From an uncultured Bacteroides sp. (GTDB lineage: Bacteria > Bacteroidota > Bacteroidia > Bacteroidales > Bacteroidaceae), in contig NZ_OY780936.1 of the NCBI RefSeq assembly GCF_963675905.1, positions 1,178,001 to 1,242,000 on the forward strand: 64,000 nucleotides of DNA. The letters are read 5' to 3'. A model generated the notes under the pieces. It was not told the DNA's origin and did no database searches. It saw only the letters and a list, made by a program, of their open reading frames with translations. Within the stretch, counting starts at the first letter, position 1; every line of letters begins with the position of its first letter. Below, in pieces: positions 53,111 to 63,040 of the stretch. The position numbers were made by a program, and so were the translations under genes.

Positions 53111-55432
53111 ATGAAAAGAAACTCCCAAATTTATATATTTTCTCTTGCATTATTAGCATTAGCTTCATGTTCACTCACTAAGTTCGTACCCGACGGATCT
53201 TATTTGCTAAACGAAGTAAATATTGTTTCTGAACAAAGTGAAGTGAAGCCTGCACCGTTTAAAAGCTATGTTCGCCAGAATCCTAATTCCAAATGGTTTA
53301 GTTTAATCAAAGTGCCTCTTTATACCTATAACTTATCAGGAAGAGATTCTTCCAAATGGATAAACAGAATGTGGCGCAGGTTAGGAGATGGGCCCGTTCT
53401 CTATGATGAAGGATTGGATTTAAGATCTCAGCAAGAAATAAAAAAAGCACTTAATAATCAAGGATATATGAGTGCTACAGTAAAGTCGAGCAAGAAAATT
53501 TCGAATAAGAAACTTAATCTGACTTACACTATTGTTCCTGGAAAACCTTATATCGTAAAAAGCTTGAAATATGATATAAGAGACAAAGGTATCGAAGCTA
53601 TTCTGAAAAAAGACTCTGCCGAGACGAAACTAAGTAAGGGGATGTTGTTTGATATCAATGTACTCGATGCCGAACGTCAACGAATAGTTAATAGCCTGAT
53701 TAATAAAGGATATTATAAGTTCAACAAAGACTATATTACTTTTACAGCCGACACTGTTCGTAATACATATCAGGTAAACTTAACCATGCATTTGCTTCTT
53801 TATAAAGCAAGTGCTACTGATGACCTCAGAAATCATAATCAATACCGGATAAATAAAGTTAATTTTATTACAGATTATGATGTTCTTCAATCGTCAGCTT
53901 TAAGCAGCATTGAGATAAACGACTCAATTCATTATAAAGGCTATCCAATTTATTATAAAGATAAATTGTACTTACGTCCTAAAGTTCTTACAGAGAATAC
54001 ATATATTCATCCAGGAAGATTGTTTAGTGAACGTGCAGTTCAGAATACTTATTCGTCCTTAGGACGGTTATCTGCCATAAAGTATTCTAATATTCGTTTT
54101 TTCGAAACTCAGATAGCCGATAGTGCAAAACTTGATTGTTATGTATTGCTGACTAAAAGCAAGCATAAGTCTGTAGCATTTGAATTGGAAGGAACTAATT
54201 CTGCCGGAGATTTAGGAGCAGCTGCTTCTATTTCGTTCAACCACAGAAACTTATTTAAAGGGTCGGAGTCGTTTATGTTTAAGGTTCGTGGTGCCTACGA
54301 AGCAATTTCCGGACTTCAGGGAGCTTACGGCAATAATGATAACTATACCGAATACGGCGCAGAAACCAGCATTAATTTCCCAAGTTTCTTGTTTCCATTT
54401 CTTTCGGAGAACTTTACCCGAAGCATTCGTGCCACAACAGAATTTGGTATGCAATATAGTTACCAATTACGACCGGAGTTTTCACGTACCATTGCTTCGG
54501 CTTCATGGAGTTATAAATGGGCGCAACGCAGACAAAAGGTTCAACATCGTATTGATTTGCTGGACATTAGTTATATTTACCTTCCATGGATATCGCCTAA
54601 GTTTAGAGAAGATTATCTGGATAAAGCCAATTCAATTTTCCAATATAATTATGATAATCACTTAATTGTACGTAGCGGATATAGCTATTATTATAATAGT
54701 ATTGGCGGAACAATGCAGAATAACACAACAGCTTCTAATTCATATTCAGTACGTATAAATCTGGAATCTGCAGGTAATCTGTTATATGGCATATCAAAGC
54801 TTGTTAATCAGCAAAAAACAGAGAATGGAGATTACTCTATTCTAAATATTGCTTATGCTCAATATGTAAAAGGCGATTTTGATTTCGCTAAAAATGTTGA
54901 AATAGACAAAAGAAATTCATTTGCCTTTCATGCAGCATTTGGAGTTGCTTATCCTTATGGAAATACCACAGTGCTCCCTCTTGAAAAAAGATACTTCTCA
55001 GGTGGAGCCAATAGTGTACGTGGGTGGTCTGTAAGAACTCTTGGCCCGGGGAGTTATAAAGGAGCAGATAATAACATTAATTATCTAACCCAGTCGGGAG
55101 ATTTGAAATTAGATTTAAGCATGGAGTATCGTAGTAAATTGTTCTGGAAAGTTCAAGGAGCAGCATTCATTGATGCAGGGAATATATGGACAATCCGGGA
55201 TTATGAAAATCAGCCGGGAGGTGCTTTCAAAATCAATAAATTTTATAAAGAGATAGCATTTGCTTATGGCTTAGGATTACGTTTAGACTTCGACTATTTT
55301 GTACTTCGTTTCGATGGAGGTATGAAGGCTGTCAATCCGACATATTCTTCCGGAAAAGAAAGATATCCAATATTTAGTCCGGATTTTAGCCGTGATTTTG
55401 CCTTTCATTTTGCTGTAGGTTATCCATTCTAA
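53111..55432 (+). CDS. TamA/BamA-like outer-membrane assembly protein
   Basis: 773 residues. Lipobox LASC (Cys20), then POTRA-like segments (about 40-330) and a C-terminal Omp85 beta-barrel (about 380-773) ending in the terminal Phe of GYPF. SGGANSVRGW and the VRGW loop are the Omp85 L6 motif region. Lipidated members of this type are common in Bacteroidetes and are thought to insert or translocate outer-membrane proteins like TamA. No TamB gene is adjacent. Single gene with its own promoter. Confidence 0.9.
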   Translation: MKRNSQIYIFSLALLALASCSLTKFVPDGSYLLNEVNIVSEQSEVKPAPFKSYVRQNPNSKWFSLIKVPLYTYNLSGRDSSKWINRMWRRLGDGPVLYDEGLDLRSQQEIKKALNNQGYMSATVKSSKKISNKKLNLTYTIVPGKPYIVKSLKYDIRDKGIEAILKKDSAETKLSKGMLFDINVLDAERQRIVNSLINKGYYKFNKDYITFTADTVRNTYQVNLTMHLLLYKASATDDLRNHNQYRINKVNFITDYDVLQSSALSSIEINDSIHYKGYPIYYKDKLYLRPKVLTENTYIHPGRLFSERAVQNTYSSLGRLSAIKYSNIRFFETQIADSAKLDCYVLLTKSKHKSVAFELEGTNSAGDLGAAASISFNHRNLFKGSESFMFKVRGAYEAISGLQGAYGNNDNYTEYGAETSINFPSFLFPFLSENFTRSIRATTEFGMQYSYQLRPEFSRTIASASWSYKWAQRRQKVQHRIDLLDISYIYLPWISPKFREDYLDKANSIFQYNYDNHLIVRSGYSYYYNSIGGTMQNNTTASNSYSVRINLESAGNLLYGISKLVNQQKTENGDYSILNIAYAQYVKGDFDFAKNVEIDKRNSFAFHAAFGVAYPYGNTTVLPLEKRYFSGGANSVRGWSVRTLGPGSYKGADNNINYLTQSGDLKLDLSMEYRSKLFWKVQGAAFIDAGNIWTIRDYENQPGGAFKINKFYKEIAFAYGLGLRLDFDYFVLRFDGGMKAVNPTYSSGKERYPIFSPDFSRDFAFHFAVGYPF

Positions 55433-55547
55433 TAGACCTTCTGAGCGATATTGAAATAAACAGAATCCGCAAATACAGAGAAAGGGATAAATTAATCTTT
55501 TATTTCAAAGGTTATATTACAAGGATATTTTTAAATATGTAGAGGAA

Positions 55548-55574
55548 AGTTCGGTGCTAAAAAAAAGCCGAACT
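55548..55574. terminator. Possible terminator hairpin
   Basis: AGTTCGG pairs with CCGAACT around a 13-nt A-rich loop. It lies between the converging outer-membrane gene and DUF4878 gene. No T-run follows, so the call is weak. Confidence 0.4.
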
Positions 55575-55682
55575 ATAGGCTATTTTAAATTGATAATCAA
55601 AAGGAATTCTCCGTTTGAGATAATATTGGTAGCATCGGCAATAAGAAAACCGGCATTATCTATTCTACATTGTGCCTCATTG

Positions 55683-56102
55683 CTAGTTATGTAAATCTAC
55701 CAGCCATTTATCATTAATTCTCACTAAATCAACCTTTTCTTCTTTTTCCTTTTCAATAGTAGGCTTTCCACCCATCATGTTTAGCTGAAGGTAGTTTGAG
55801 ATTTTTAGATTAACAGTAGCTGTTGAATCTCCTGGATAAACAGTACTTTCAATAACCGACACTTTTACATCTCCTGCATTTTTCAATGTATTCAGGTCTT
55901 CATCATTCGTATTAGAAGCTATAAAGACAAGGATTTTTTCTGCATCTGGAGTACAAAACTCTTTAGCTTCATCAAAATTCAAACTATACATAGCCTTTGA
56001 AAATCTTACGGCTGCATCCTCCGCCTTATCTTGAGGTGTCTGACTACATGCTGAAACAAAAGAAATTAGAATTAATAGAATAAATTGTTTTACCTTTTTC
56101 AT
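55683..56102 (-). CDS. DUF4878-like lipoprotein
   Basis: 139 residues. Signal peptide with lipobox VSAC (Cys19), then a small NTF2-like alpha+beta domain ending in KVDLVRINDKWLVDLHN, typical of DUF4878. The function of the family is unknown. It stands alone between the outer-membrane gene and the DUF3332 gene. Confidence 0.82.
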   Translation of the reverse strand: MKKVKQFILLILISFVSACSQTPQDKAEDAAVRFSKAMYSLNFDEAKEFCTPDAEKILVFIASNTNDEDLNTLKNAGDVKVSVIESTVYPGDSTATVNLKISNYLQLNMMGGKPTIEKEKEEKVDLVRINDKWLVDLHN

Positions 56103-56253
56103 GAAAGTATAATTATGCTTTATTGAATCGCTAAAATGCGAATTTATGAATATTCAGCGAATAAATGAAAATATCTAAAATGTTATTAAACAGAAAGATG
56201 GAGCCGACTTTAAGCCAACTCCATCTTTTAATATCTCATATCTATAAGTATAT

Positions 56254-56802
56254 TTATCTTGCTGCAAAATATGCATTACTCATTGTAGCCTGACGAGCAG
56301 CAGTTAACCCTTGAGCATCTAGAGTTACATTCATTGAACCACCATTTGGCAAATATAGCTGAACTGTTCCATCCTTTTTCATTTTCATCAATTCAGTGTT
56401 AACACCTTCAGACACCACATTCCAAGTCTGAGATTCCTCGTTGAACAATAAATCCATGCTCTTTCCATCTTTTGTGATAGAATAACCATTCTTTAATGTT
56501 TCAACAGTGTAGTCGCCATTTTCACCTTTTACTTTCTTAATATCACCAACTTTTGCCATTGGATTTGAACCAGACCAAAATTCTATAGAATTTATTACCA
56601 AAGCATCTGCTAAATAGCAAACTCCATATACAGGCACAATATTTAATGCAAGAAATACTACTTCGTTAACGAACTTATCGCTTACATTCTGATTCCATGA
56701 AACCAATTTGTTAAATAGAGTAAAAGATCCAACACATGAACTAAACATAAAGCTACCGCTAAGAATTATAGCTAAAGCCAAAGTCATTTTACTTCTTTTC
56801 AT
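56254..56802 (-). CDS. DUF3332 protein
   Basis: 182 residues. Signal-like N-terminus with FSSC (Cys23), then TLFNKLVSWN and a hydrophobic segment (about 48-72), matching DUF3332. The C-terminal half is beta-rich and repeats short turns. Function unknown; probably envelope-located. Confidence 0.85.
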   Translation of the reverse strand: MKRSKMTLALAIILSGSFMFSSCVGSFTLFNKLVSWNQNVSDKFVNEVVFLALNIVPVYGVCYLADALVINSIEFWSGSNPMAKVGDIKKVKGENGDYTVETLKNGYSITKDGKSMDLLFNEESQTWNVVSEGVNTELMKMKKDGTVQLYLPNGGSMNVTLDAQGLTAARQATMSNAYFAAR

Positions 56803-56892
56803 CGTTCTATTTTTTTAGTTAATACTATAATAAGAAAACGCAAATATATATATTTTTTAATTTAAAATTGATTAGTAAAAGCAAAATTTTAC

Positions 56893-57318
56893 TTACTTTC
56901 TTTTCTTAAAAAATAAAAAACGATCAAGAGTAAATTTACCAGGGCCGGTAATATACATTATTAAAAAAACGATTAAATAGTTAAAAGAAAGTTCTTTAAT
57001 AACAAAAGGATCTTGTCTGTGAAATACAAAAAAAGCTATTCCCATAGTAAAAATCATAGGAATCATTGCTAACCTATATAATAGTCCAAAAATAAATCCC
57101 AAAGAACAAACTAACTCTCCAAAAATAGCTAAACTAAGAGATAACTGGCTTCCTATACCTAATGGATCAGGAAATGAAGATGAAAGTTCTGAGAATGAAC
57201 CTAATTTTTGAATTCCATGATATAGGAGCAATGAACCAAAAATAATTCTGGCAGCCAACAATAAAACTGAGTTTTTTGTATCTCGAGGCTCAGATGAGAA
57301 TAGAAAATTATATATCAT
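56893..57318 (-). CDS. DoxX-family membrane protein
   Basis: 141 residues with four membrane segments and the family pattern RIIFGSLLLYHGIQKL near the N-terminus. DoxX proteins are small inner-membrane proteins, some linked to redox enzymes, with no settled general function. Free-standing. Confidence 0.87.
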   Translation of the reverse strand: MIYNFLFSSEPRDTKNSVLLLAARIIFGSLLLYHGIQKLGSFSELSSSFPDPLGIGSQLSLSLAIFGELVCSLGFIFGLLYRLAMIPMIFTMGIAFFVFHRQDPFVIKELSFNYLIVFLIMYITGPGKFTLDRFLFFKKRK

Positions 57319-57470
57319 AGTTGCTCTATTTAATTATCTTATGTAATTTTAATAAAAACAACTTTAAACAAATAAAGTTCATTCTACAATTTAGAACAAT
57401 TAGTGTTCGCACTTTTATTACTTAAAAAACTGTATGCAGATTCTCTTCAAACATGTGTTTCAATATAAAC

Positions 57471-57514
57471 AGTGGCACCCCAAAAGTTTTAAGTCAAACT
57501 TTTGGGGTGCCACT
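57471..57514. terminator. Perfect 19-bp hairpin
   Basis: 57471-57489 is the exact reverse complement of 57496-57514, with a 6-nt loop. It lies just after the MFS gene (minus strand). On the plus strand it is followed by CTTTTTTAT. It fits a terminator of the sugar transporter. Confidence 0.85.
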
Positions 57515-57546
57515 ACTTTTTTATAAGTTCAGCTTATTAATTAATT

Positions 57547-58773
57547 CTATAATTTATAACCTTTTAAAGCATAAAAAAGTATATAAATAAAACTAATTAG
57601 AGGAACAACAAATCCAATAGCCATATTTGCTTCACCAATATATCCCATTAAAATAGGGCTGAATGCACCACCAGCAACTCCCATTACAATAAAAGAGGAT
57701 GCTTTTTTTGTTAAAGTACCCATTCCTCTTAATCCTAGTGCAAATATTGTAGGAAACATGATTGACATAAAGAAGAAAGAGCAATAAAGCGCTGCTAGTG
57801 ATAATCCATCCAAAGACATCATAACCAAAATCATACAGACTGTATTAATCAGAGCATACAGAGCCAATAACTTATTTGGTGCTGCCCATTTCATAATAAA
57901 ACTGCCCGATAAACGTCCAATCATTAAAGCTGCCATTCCTCCAAGTGATAACATTTGCGATGCTGTTTGCTTTGTTAGATTTGAATCAAGTTCCATCACA
58001 TAATTAATGAAGAAAGCAAAAATGCCCGTTTGTGCAGCACAGTACAGAAATTGCGCAATAACTGCTAAAACAAAATGACGATGACTCCATATAGAACGAG
58101 TTCCTGCAGAAGAAGCCTCGATTTCTTCTTTTGCTTCATCTTCATTTTTTTCCTGAATATTTGGCAGCTTAACAATTAAAAATAATATAGCAACAACAAT
58201 TACTACAGATCCAACTAATATATAAGGTATAGTAGGAGCAAACTTATCTTTTTCATCAGCTCCAAAAATTAAAGCTCCACCAACAAGTGGACCTAATACC
58301 CAGCCTAAACCATTAAAAGATTGAGATAGATTAAGCCTTTGAGCACTCGATTCCTGCGGACCAAGCACGGTAGAGTATGGGTTAGCTGCGGTTTCCAAAA
58401 AACAAAGCCCACAGGCTATTACAAAAAGAGCAATCAAAAATGGAACAGCAGAATGAACAAAAGCTGCAGGAATAAATGCAAAGGAACCTAAAGCAAATAG
58501 AAATAAACCAAGAATAATTCCCCATTTATAACCATACTTTTTCATAAATAAACCGGCAGGAAGTGCCATTACAAAATAAGCTATATAAGTTGAAAACTGA
58601 ACTAGCCCTGATTCAGCTTTTGTCATATTAAAAGTTCCTTGAAAATGTTTATTCAGTACATCTAAAAGACCATGAGCAAATCCCCATAATAAAAATAAAC
58701 TAGTAACAAGAATAAAAGGTATTAAATATGATTTTCCGTTTGGTGCACTAAAAATGGATTTTTTTGTTTTCAT
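57547..58773 (-). CDS. Sugar:H+ symporter of the FucP/GluP family (MFS)
   Basis: 408 residues with twelve membrane segments. LWGFAHGLLDVLNKHFQ near residues 29-45 and ETAANPYSTVLGP in the middle are signatures of the fucose/glucose-galactose branch of the major facilitator superfamily. The sugar is not certain. It is divergent from a second sugar transporter of another class (SSS), 384 bp away, so the pair may be alternative routes for the same or related sugars. Confidence 0.9.
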   Translation of the reverse strand: MKTKKSIFSAPNGKSYLIPFILVTSLFLLWGFAHGLLDVLNKHFQGTFNMTKAESGLVQFSTYIAYFVMALPAGLFMKKYGYKWGIILGLFLFALGSFAFIPAAFVHSAVPFLIALFVIACGLCFLETAANPYSTVLGPQESSAQRLNLSQSFNGLGWVLGPLVGGALIFGADEKDKFAPTIPYILVGSVVIVVAILFLIVKLPNIQEKNEDEAKEEIEASSAGTRSIWSHRHFVLAVIAQFLYCAAQTGIFAFFINYVMELDSNLTKQTASQMLSLGGMAALMIGRLSGSFIMKWAAPNKLLALYALINTVCMILVMMSLDGLSLAALYCSFFFMSIMFPTIFALGLRGMGTLTKKASSFIVMGVAGGAFSPILMGYIGEANMAIGFVVPLISFIYILFYALKGYKL

Positions 58774-59157
58774 TTCATTTTGTATTATTCAGTTATATTT
58801 AAAACAGGCCCAAAAATCGTTACTATTTCTTTATAAAACAAGAAAAAAAACGATATTATCTATGAAATATTCAATGTTATTCTCACTTTTATATAGATAA
58901 TAGATGAAGTATGTTATATAACATGCAAAAAAATAAGTGTACTGTTTACACTAATTATTATTTTTGTCTCATGAACTAATATTAATGATTAACCGATATT
59001 TTAAAGCTTTAAAATCAGTATGTTTTTTACGATAATAACAAGCTTTACTTATTAACTCGTCGTTTATGTATTATTAATATTAAGAAAATCATTTGAAGAA
59101 TTTAAATAAAACAAATTTTATATAATATAATATTTACTTTAAACACGTAATAAAATT
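58774..59157. other. 384-bp divergent intergenic region
   Basis: No gene. It must hold the promoters of both transporters, but no clear TAnnTTTG box was found near either start. A perfect 14-bp palindrome ATGTTATATAACAT lies at 58911-58924 and could be an operator. Confidence 0.5.
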
Positions 59158-60798
59158 ATGGCATTTTTAGATTGGACTATTATTGCCTTATTTATCATGG
59201 CCCTCATTGGTATTTGTATTTGGGTTATGAAAAATAAAACAGGCAACACAAGTGACTTTTTTCTTTCAGGACGTAGTGAAACTTGGTTAACGGTTGGTGC
59301 GGCTATATTTGCAGCAAATATCGGATCAGAACACTTAGTAGGTTTAGCGGGAGCTGGTGCACAAAACGGTATGGCAATGGCACACTGGGAAATGCAAGGT
59401 TGGATGATTCTTATCCTAGGATGGGTGTTTGTTCCATTTTATGCTCACAGTAAAGTATTTACTATGCCGGAATTCCTATCGAGACGTTTTAATCAAAACA
59501 CAAGTTCAACCTTGTCTATTATTACTCTTATCAGTTATGTACTGACTAAAGTATCTGTAACAGCTTTCACTGGAGGTATCTTCCTTGAAACTATTATGGG
59601 TATCGACTTCTGGTACGGCGCTATTGGGTTAGTACTTCTTACTGGTATATTCAGTGTATTAGGAGGTATGAAAGGTATTATGCTGATTTCTGTCATCCAG
59701 ACACCGATCCTTATTATTGGTGCTTTTTCTATCTTATTCTTAGGTTTGTATAAATTAGGTGATGGTGGAATCCTCGATGGCTGGAATGCAATATGGACTT
59801 TCATGGGAGAAAAAAGACACTTAATTCACTCAGATCCTGTAAATGATCCTTTATATAGTCAGTTCCCTGGCGTTGGAGTAATTGTTGGTGCAGCTATCAT
59901 TGGATTCTGGTACTGGTGTACTGACCAACATATCGTGCAACGTGTTCTTGCTGCAAAAGACTTAAAAAACGCACGTAGAGGTACAATATTTGCAGGATAC
60001 TTAAAAGTGCTTCCTGTTTTCATGTTCCTTATTCCAGGTATGATCGCAGCAGCATTAAAAGCTAAAGGTGTAGATGGATTTAATTTTGATTCTAATGATA
60101 AAGCATTTGGTAGCATGGTAGTTAACTTATTACCAATTGGTGCTAAAGGACTTGTTACTGTAGGATTCATCGCAGCGCTAGTAACATCATTAGCTGCTCA
60201 CTTTAATTCATCAGCAACTCTATTTACTATTGACTTCTACAAGATTAAACATCCTAATGCAAGCGAAAAACGTCTTGTTTGGGTAGGTCGTATTGCAACT
60301 ATTACTGTAGTACTTTTAGGATTAGTTTGGATTCCAATCATGAGAGGTTTAGGAAATGTTCTTTATGAATATCTTCAGAATGTACAATCGCTTATTGCTC
60401 CGGCAATTGCAGCTGTATTTACCTTGGGTGTATTCACTAAGAGAGTAACTCCTAAGGCTGGAGAGTATGGTTTACTTATTGGTTTCTTAATCGGATTATC
60501 TCGTTTAACTCTTATGGTATTCTCTAGTAGCATACCAGCAGACAGTATCTTCGGACAGATCCTTGCAATTAACTGGTTACACTTTAGTATTTTCTTGTTC
60601 TTATTTACTATGGTTCTTATGTACGTAATTAGTTACTTTACACCTAGTGCTACTGAAGAACAACTTAAAGGAATTACTTTCTTAACTCAGAGTCCTGAAC
60701 AAATAGCTGAAACACGTTCAAGCTGGAGTACTGCAGATGTTCTAACATCTCTTGGTGTAGTTGCAATTTGCGTAATATTCTACATCTGCTTCTGGTAA
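59158..60798 (+). CDS. Sodium:sugar symporter (SSS/SLC5 family)
   Basis: 546 residues with about fourteen membrane segments. AANIGSEHLVGLAGAGAQNG near residues 52-71 and FWYWCTDQHIVQRVL in the middle are typical of the SGLT-like branch. It imports a sugar with sodium. Which sugar is unknown, since no catabolic genes are next to it. It ends at a clear terminator. Confidence 0.93.
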   Translation: MAFLDWTIIALFIMALIGICIWVMKNKTGNTSDFFLSGRSETWLTVGAAIFAANIGSEHLVGLAGAGAQNGMAMAHWEMQGWMILILGWVFVPFYAHSKVFTMPEFLSRRFNQNTSSTLSIITLISYVLTKVSVTAFTGGIFLETIMGIDFWYGAIGLVLLTGIFSVLGGMKGIMLISVIQTPILIIGAFSILFLGLYKLGDGGILDGWNAIWTFMGEKRHLIHSDPVNDPLYSQFPGVGVIVGAAIIGFWYWCTDQHIVQRVLAAKDLKNARRGTIFAGYLKVLPVFMFLIPGMIAAALKAKGVDGFNFDSNDKAFGSMVVNLLPIGAKGLVTVGFIAALVTSLAAHFNSSATLFTIDFYKIKHPNASEKRLVWVGRIATITVVLLGLVWIPIMRGLGNVLYEYLQNVQSLIAPAIAAVFTLGVFTKRVTPKAGEYGLLIGFLIGLSRLTLMVFSSSIPADSIFGQILAINWLHFSIFLFLFTMVLMYVISYFTPSATEEQLKGITFLTQSPEQIAETRSSWSTADVLTSLGVVAICVIFYICFW

Positions 60799-60849
60799 TT
60801 TACTAGTTCTAAACTGTTACAGGCTTAGATGACAAAATATAAATAATAG

Positions 60850-60888
60850 CAGATCGTTGCAAGTTTTCTTGTAACGATCTGTTTTTTT
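60850..60888 (+). terminator. Terminator of the SSS transporter
   Basis: CAGATCGTTGCAAG pairs with CTTGTAACGATCTG (one wobble) around TTTT and is followed by seven T. Confidence 0.88.
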
Positions 60889-61647
60889 ATAGAATTCCGT
60901 TTGATGAATACCTGGGGAAAAAGGGTGGGAGTACCCTTAGTGAATAGTTATGAAGCTATCCTCTTTGAAGAATTATATTGGACTGAAACTGGTTTATCAA
61001 TGCTTCAAATATTTCCTGATCTACCATCAAACAAATATTTTCTCAAAAACATCCTCCACCTGCTACTAAAAATCCTGAAAACGTTTATTAAAAGGCCTTA
61101 GAAGTGGTAGCAGATAAAAATTATTGTCCATTCATCTGCTACTAATTATATCAATCTGCTACTTGAATACGAAAGAAATTGCGTAATTAAGACAATAATC
61201 AAATGCTGTTTAAGACAATTCAAAATAAAAATCTTTAGAATTGATCTGATTGATCTCTTTATTTTCAAGCTGACTACTTTTTGCAAAAATCAAATTTTAA
61301 GATTGGTTCTGATAAAGCAGAACGGTTGAATATTAAGTTCTTTGGTTTTGTTATTCAAGCAAAGCAAAACAATTATGATACTACTACTAACTATTCTAAA
61401 AATAGAGTTACAAATGCTTCTGCTGAATCTTTAATGTAAATTCGAAGCTTTTTGATCGTAGTTTTGAGGGGATAGAGATTATACCATTCTCTATTTATAG
61501 GTTCGTATGATATTTGCAAAATAACTACCAACAGGATTTTAGGATTGATCAATTAAAACTTCAGCACCTCAGGATTTCGGTATGATCCTGATCCATCGTT
61601 GCTTTCTTTAGAAATCGTGCAACCAATGCGGCCAGCAAATCATTAAT
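60889..61647. other. Degenerate region upstream of the insertion sequence
   Basis: Besides the transposase relic it holds no credible gene. A 66-codon frame at 60901-61101 has no promoter and no recognisable domain. GTAGCAGAT and ATCTGCTAC strings recur at 61107-61165. CAACAGGATTTTAGGATTGATC (about 61530-61552) resembles a decayed right end of the relic element. Confidence 0.5.
61254..61520 (+). pseudogene. Relic of an ISL3-type transposase C-terminus
   Basis: 61254-61436 is open and ends in NYSKNRVTNASAES (61389-61430). That aligns with NYFENRSTNAAAES in the intact transposase downstream. A one-base deletion then breaks the frame, and RGIE..PFSIYR (about 61467-61503) continues the family pattern RGVNDMKFFLYR. 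N-terminal and middle parts are missing or unrecognisable. It is not a decayed copy of the neighbour but a related element. Confidence 0.7.
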
Positions 61648-61698
61648 GGCTCAGTCTATAATTTTGTGGGATAAGTGTTAATTCTTTATCTTTGAACA

Positions 61699-62067
61699 AT
61701 GAATAAAAAGAAATCCCCAAGCATTGCTGACGTCCTATCATTGTTTTTACCTGATGGTATCCTTGAATACTTTGATATTGTATCTGAAATCACTCAAGAT
61801 ACATGCTTTATCTTGTGTTTAGAAGAAAAGAATATTGTTCCTGATGAAATCTCCACCTTAAATCTTCATTCTCATGGCTTTCATCCAGAAATAGAAGTTC
61901 AGGATTTTCCCATTAGAGGCAAAGCTGTTTTTCTTCGTATAAAAAGACGCAGATGGAAAGATATTGATACTGGAAAGGTTTATTCTCGAGATTGGAGGAT
62001 TGTTGCTCACGAAACTCGCATCACTGCAGAGTTCGGTTCTTTTTTAAAAGAATTACTTAGACAATAA
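61699..62067 (+). CDS. Transposase N-terminal region (ISAon1-type ORF A)
   Basis: 122 residues. It matches the separate N-terminal protein seen in ISAon1-type elements, with VQDFPIRGKAVFLRIKRRRW, a region preceding the DNA-binding part. The start is the first ATG after the left inverted repeat. It ends in a different frame from the catalytic part, which overlaps its last 20 nt. Confidence 0.82.
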   Translation: MNKKKSPSIADVLSLFLPDGILEYFDIVSEITQDTCFILCLEEKNIVPDEISTLNLHSHGFHPEIEVQDFPIRGKAVFLRIKRRRWKDIDTGKVYSRDWRIVAHETRITAEFGSFLKELLRQ

Positions 62068-63040
62068 TGCTGTCAGTGCAGAATCTGTAGCTTCCTTCAA
62101 TAAACTTAATGGCAAACAGCTACAACGATACTATAAAGATACATTGAGTGATTTTCATTCATGGAATCAATTATCTCATGCTGAGGATTATCTTCTTTAT
62201 TCCAAGAATATAGGCCCTAATCTGTGTATTGATGAAACATCCTTCTCGTGTGGCGAACTTTATACCCTTCTATTAAACAGAGATGCTCATGGAAAAAAGG
62301 GCAGTATTATTGCTATTGTAAAAGGTACTAAAGCAGATACGGTTACAGAGATTATCAAAAAGATACCTATAAAAGAAAGATATAAAGTACGTGAAGTAAC
62401 ATTGGATATGTCTCCAAGCATGCAGAAGATTATCCGGTCATGCTTTCCTAAAGCAACCCAGGTTGTTGACAGATTCCATGTTCAGAAACAGGTCTTTGAT
62501 GCATTACAGGACTTACGCGTAGCTTATAGATGGCAAGTTATAAGAGAGGAAGAAAAGAATATTAAAGAGGCTAAAAGAAAGGGTATAGAATACAAATCAA
62601 AAGAATTAGAAAATGGCGACACACTCAGGCAATTGCTCGTCAGAAGCCGGTTTCTTCTATTTAAAGCACCTAATAAATGGGGAGAATCGCAAAAACAAAG
62701 AGCTGAAATCTTGTTTGATTATTTTCCAGATATAAAACACATGTACTATCACTGTATAAGAGTCGGGAGTATTTTCTCGCAAACAAAAGATAAAAATGTG
62801 GCACGTTTAAAGTTTGCCAAATGGTACGAGGAGGTAGAAAATCAAGGGTATCCTAACTTCTCTGCAATAATATCTATGTTTGAGAATCATTCGGAAAGAA
62901 TATTAAACTATTTTGAAAATCGAAGTACTAACGCTGCAGCAGAATCTTTTAATGCAAAACTAAAGGCTTTTAGAGCATCTTTTAGAGGAGTTAATGATAT
63001 GAAATTCTTTCTTTACAGAGTGGCTAAAATTTACGCATAA
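62048..63040 (+). CDS. Transposase catalytic region, ISL3-type DDE (ORF B)
   Basis: The frame is open from 62048, 20 nt before the end of ORF A, and has no ATG in its first part; a TTG at 62144 lies after family-conserved residues (KQLQRYYKDTLSDF), so it is unlikely to be the true start. A +1 frameshift from ORF A, or an independent non-ATG start, is needed. The DDE residues are visible: Asp in CIDETSFSCG, Asp in VVDRFHVQ, and Glu in NAAAESFNAK. The length and C-terminus (VAKIYA) appear complete. Confidence 0.88.
   Translation, partial: KNYLDNNAVSAESVASFNKLNGKQLQRYYKDTLSDFHSWNQLSHAEDYLLYSKNIGPNLCIDETSFSCGELYTLLLNRDAHGKKGSIIAIVKGTKADTVTEIIKKIPIKERYKVREVTLDMSPSMQKIIRSCFPKATQVVDRFHVQKQVFDALQDLRVAYRWQVIREEEKNIKEAKRKGIEYKSKELENGDTLRQLLVRSRFLLFKAPNKWGESQKQRAEILFDYFPDIKHMYYHCIRVGSIFSQTKDKNVARLKFAKWYEEVENQGYPNFSAIISMFENHSERILNYFENRSTNAAAESFNAKLKAFRASFRGVNDMKFFLYRVAKIYA

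Noticed and set aside
53009-53128. N-terminal extension of the RNA methyltransferase
   Set aside because: The 40 extra codons are aromatic-rich, do not fit the family, and cover the -7 boxes of both divergent genes; the Met at 53008 is preferred.
55575-55682. 35-codon open stretch downstream of the DUF4878 gene
   Set aside because: It reads DNAGFLIADATN and could be the end of a lost gene, but it lacks a start, is short, and overlaps the DUF4878 gene end in another frame. Too little to call.
60901-61101. 66-codon open frame after the SSS transporter
   Set aside because: It lies directly after a strong terminator, with no promoter and no known domain, in a region that otherwise holds decayed transposon DNA.
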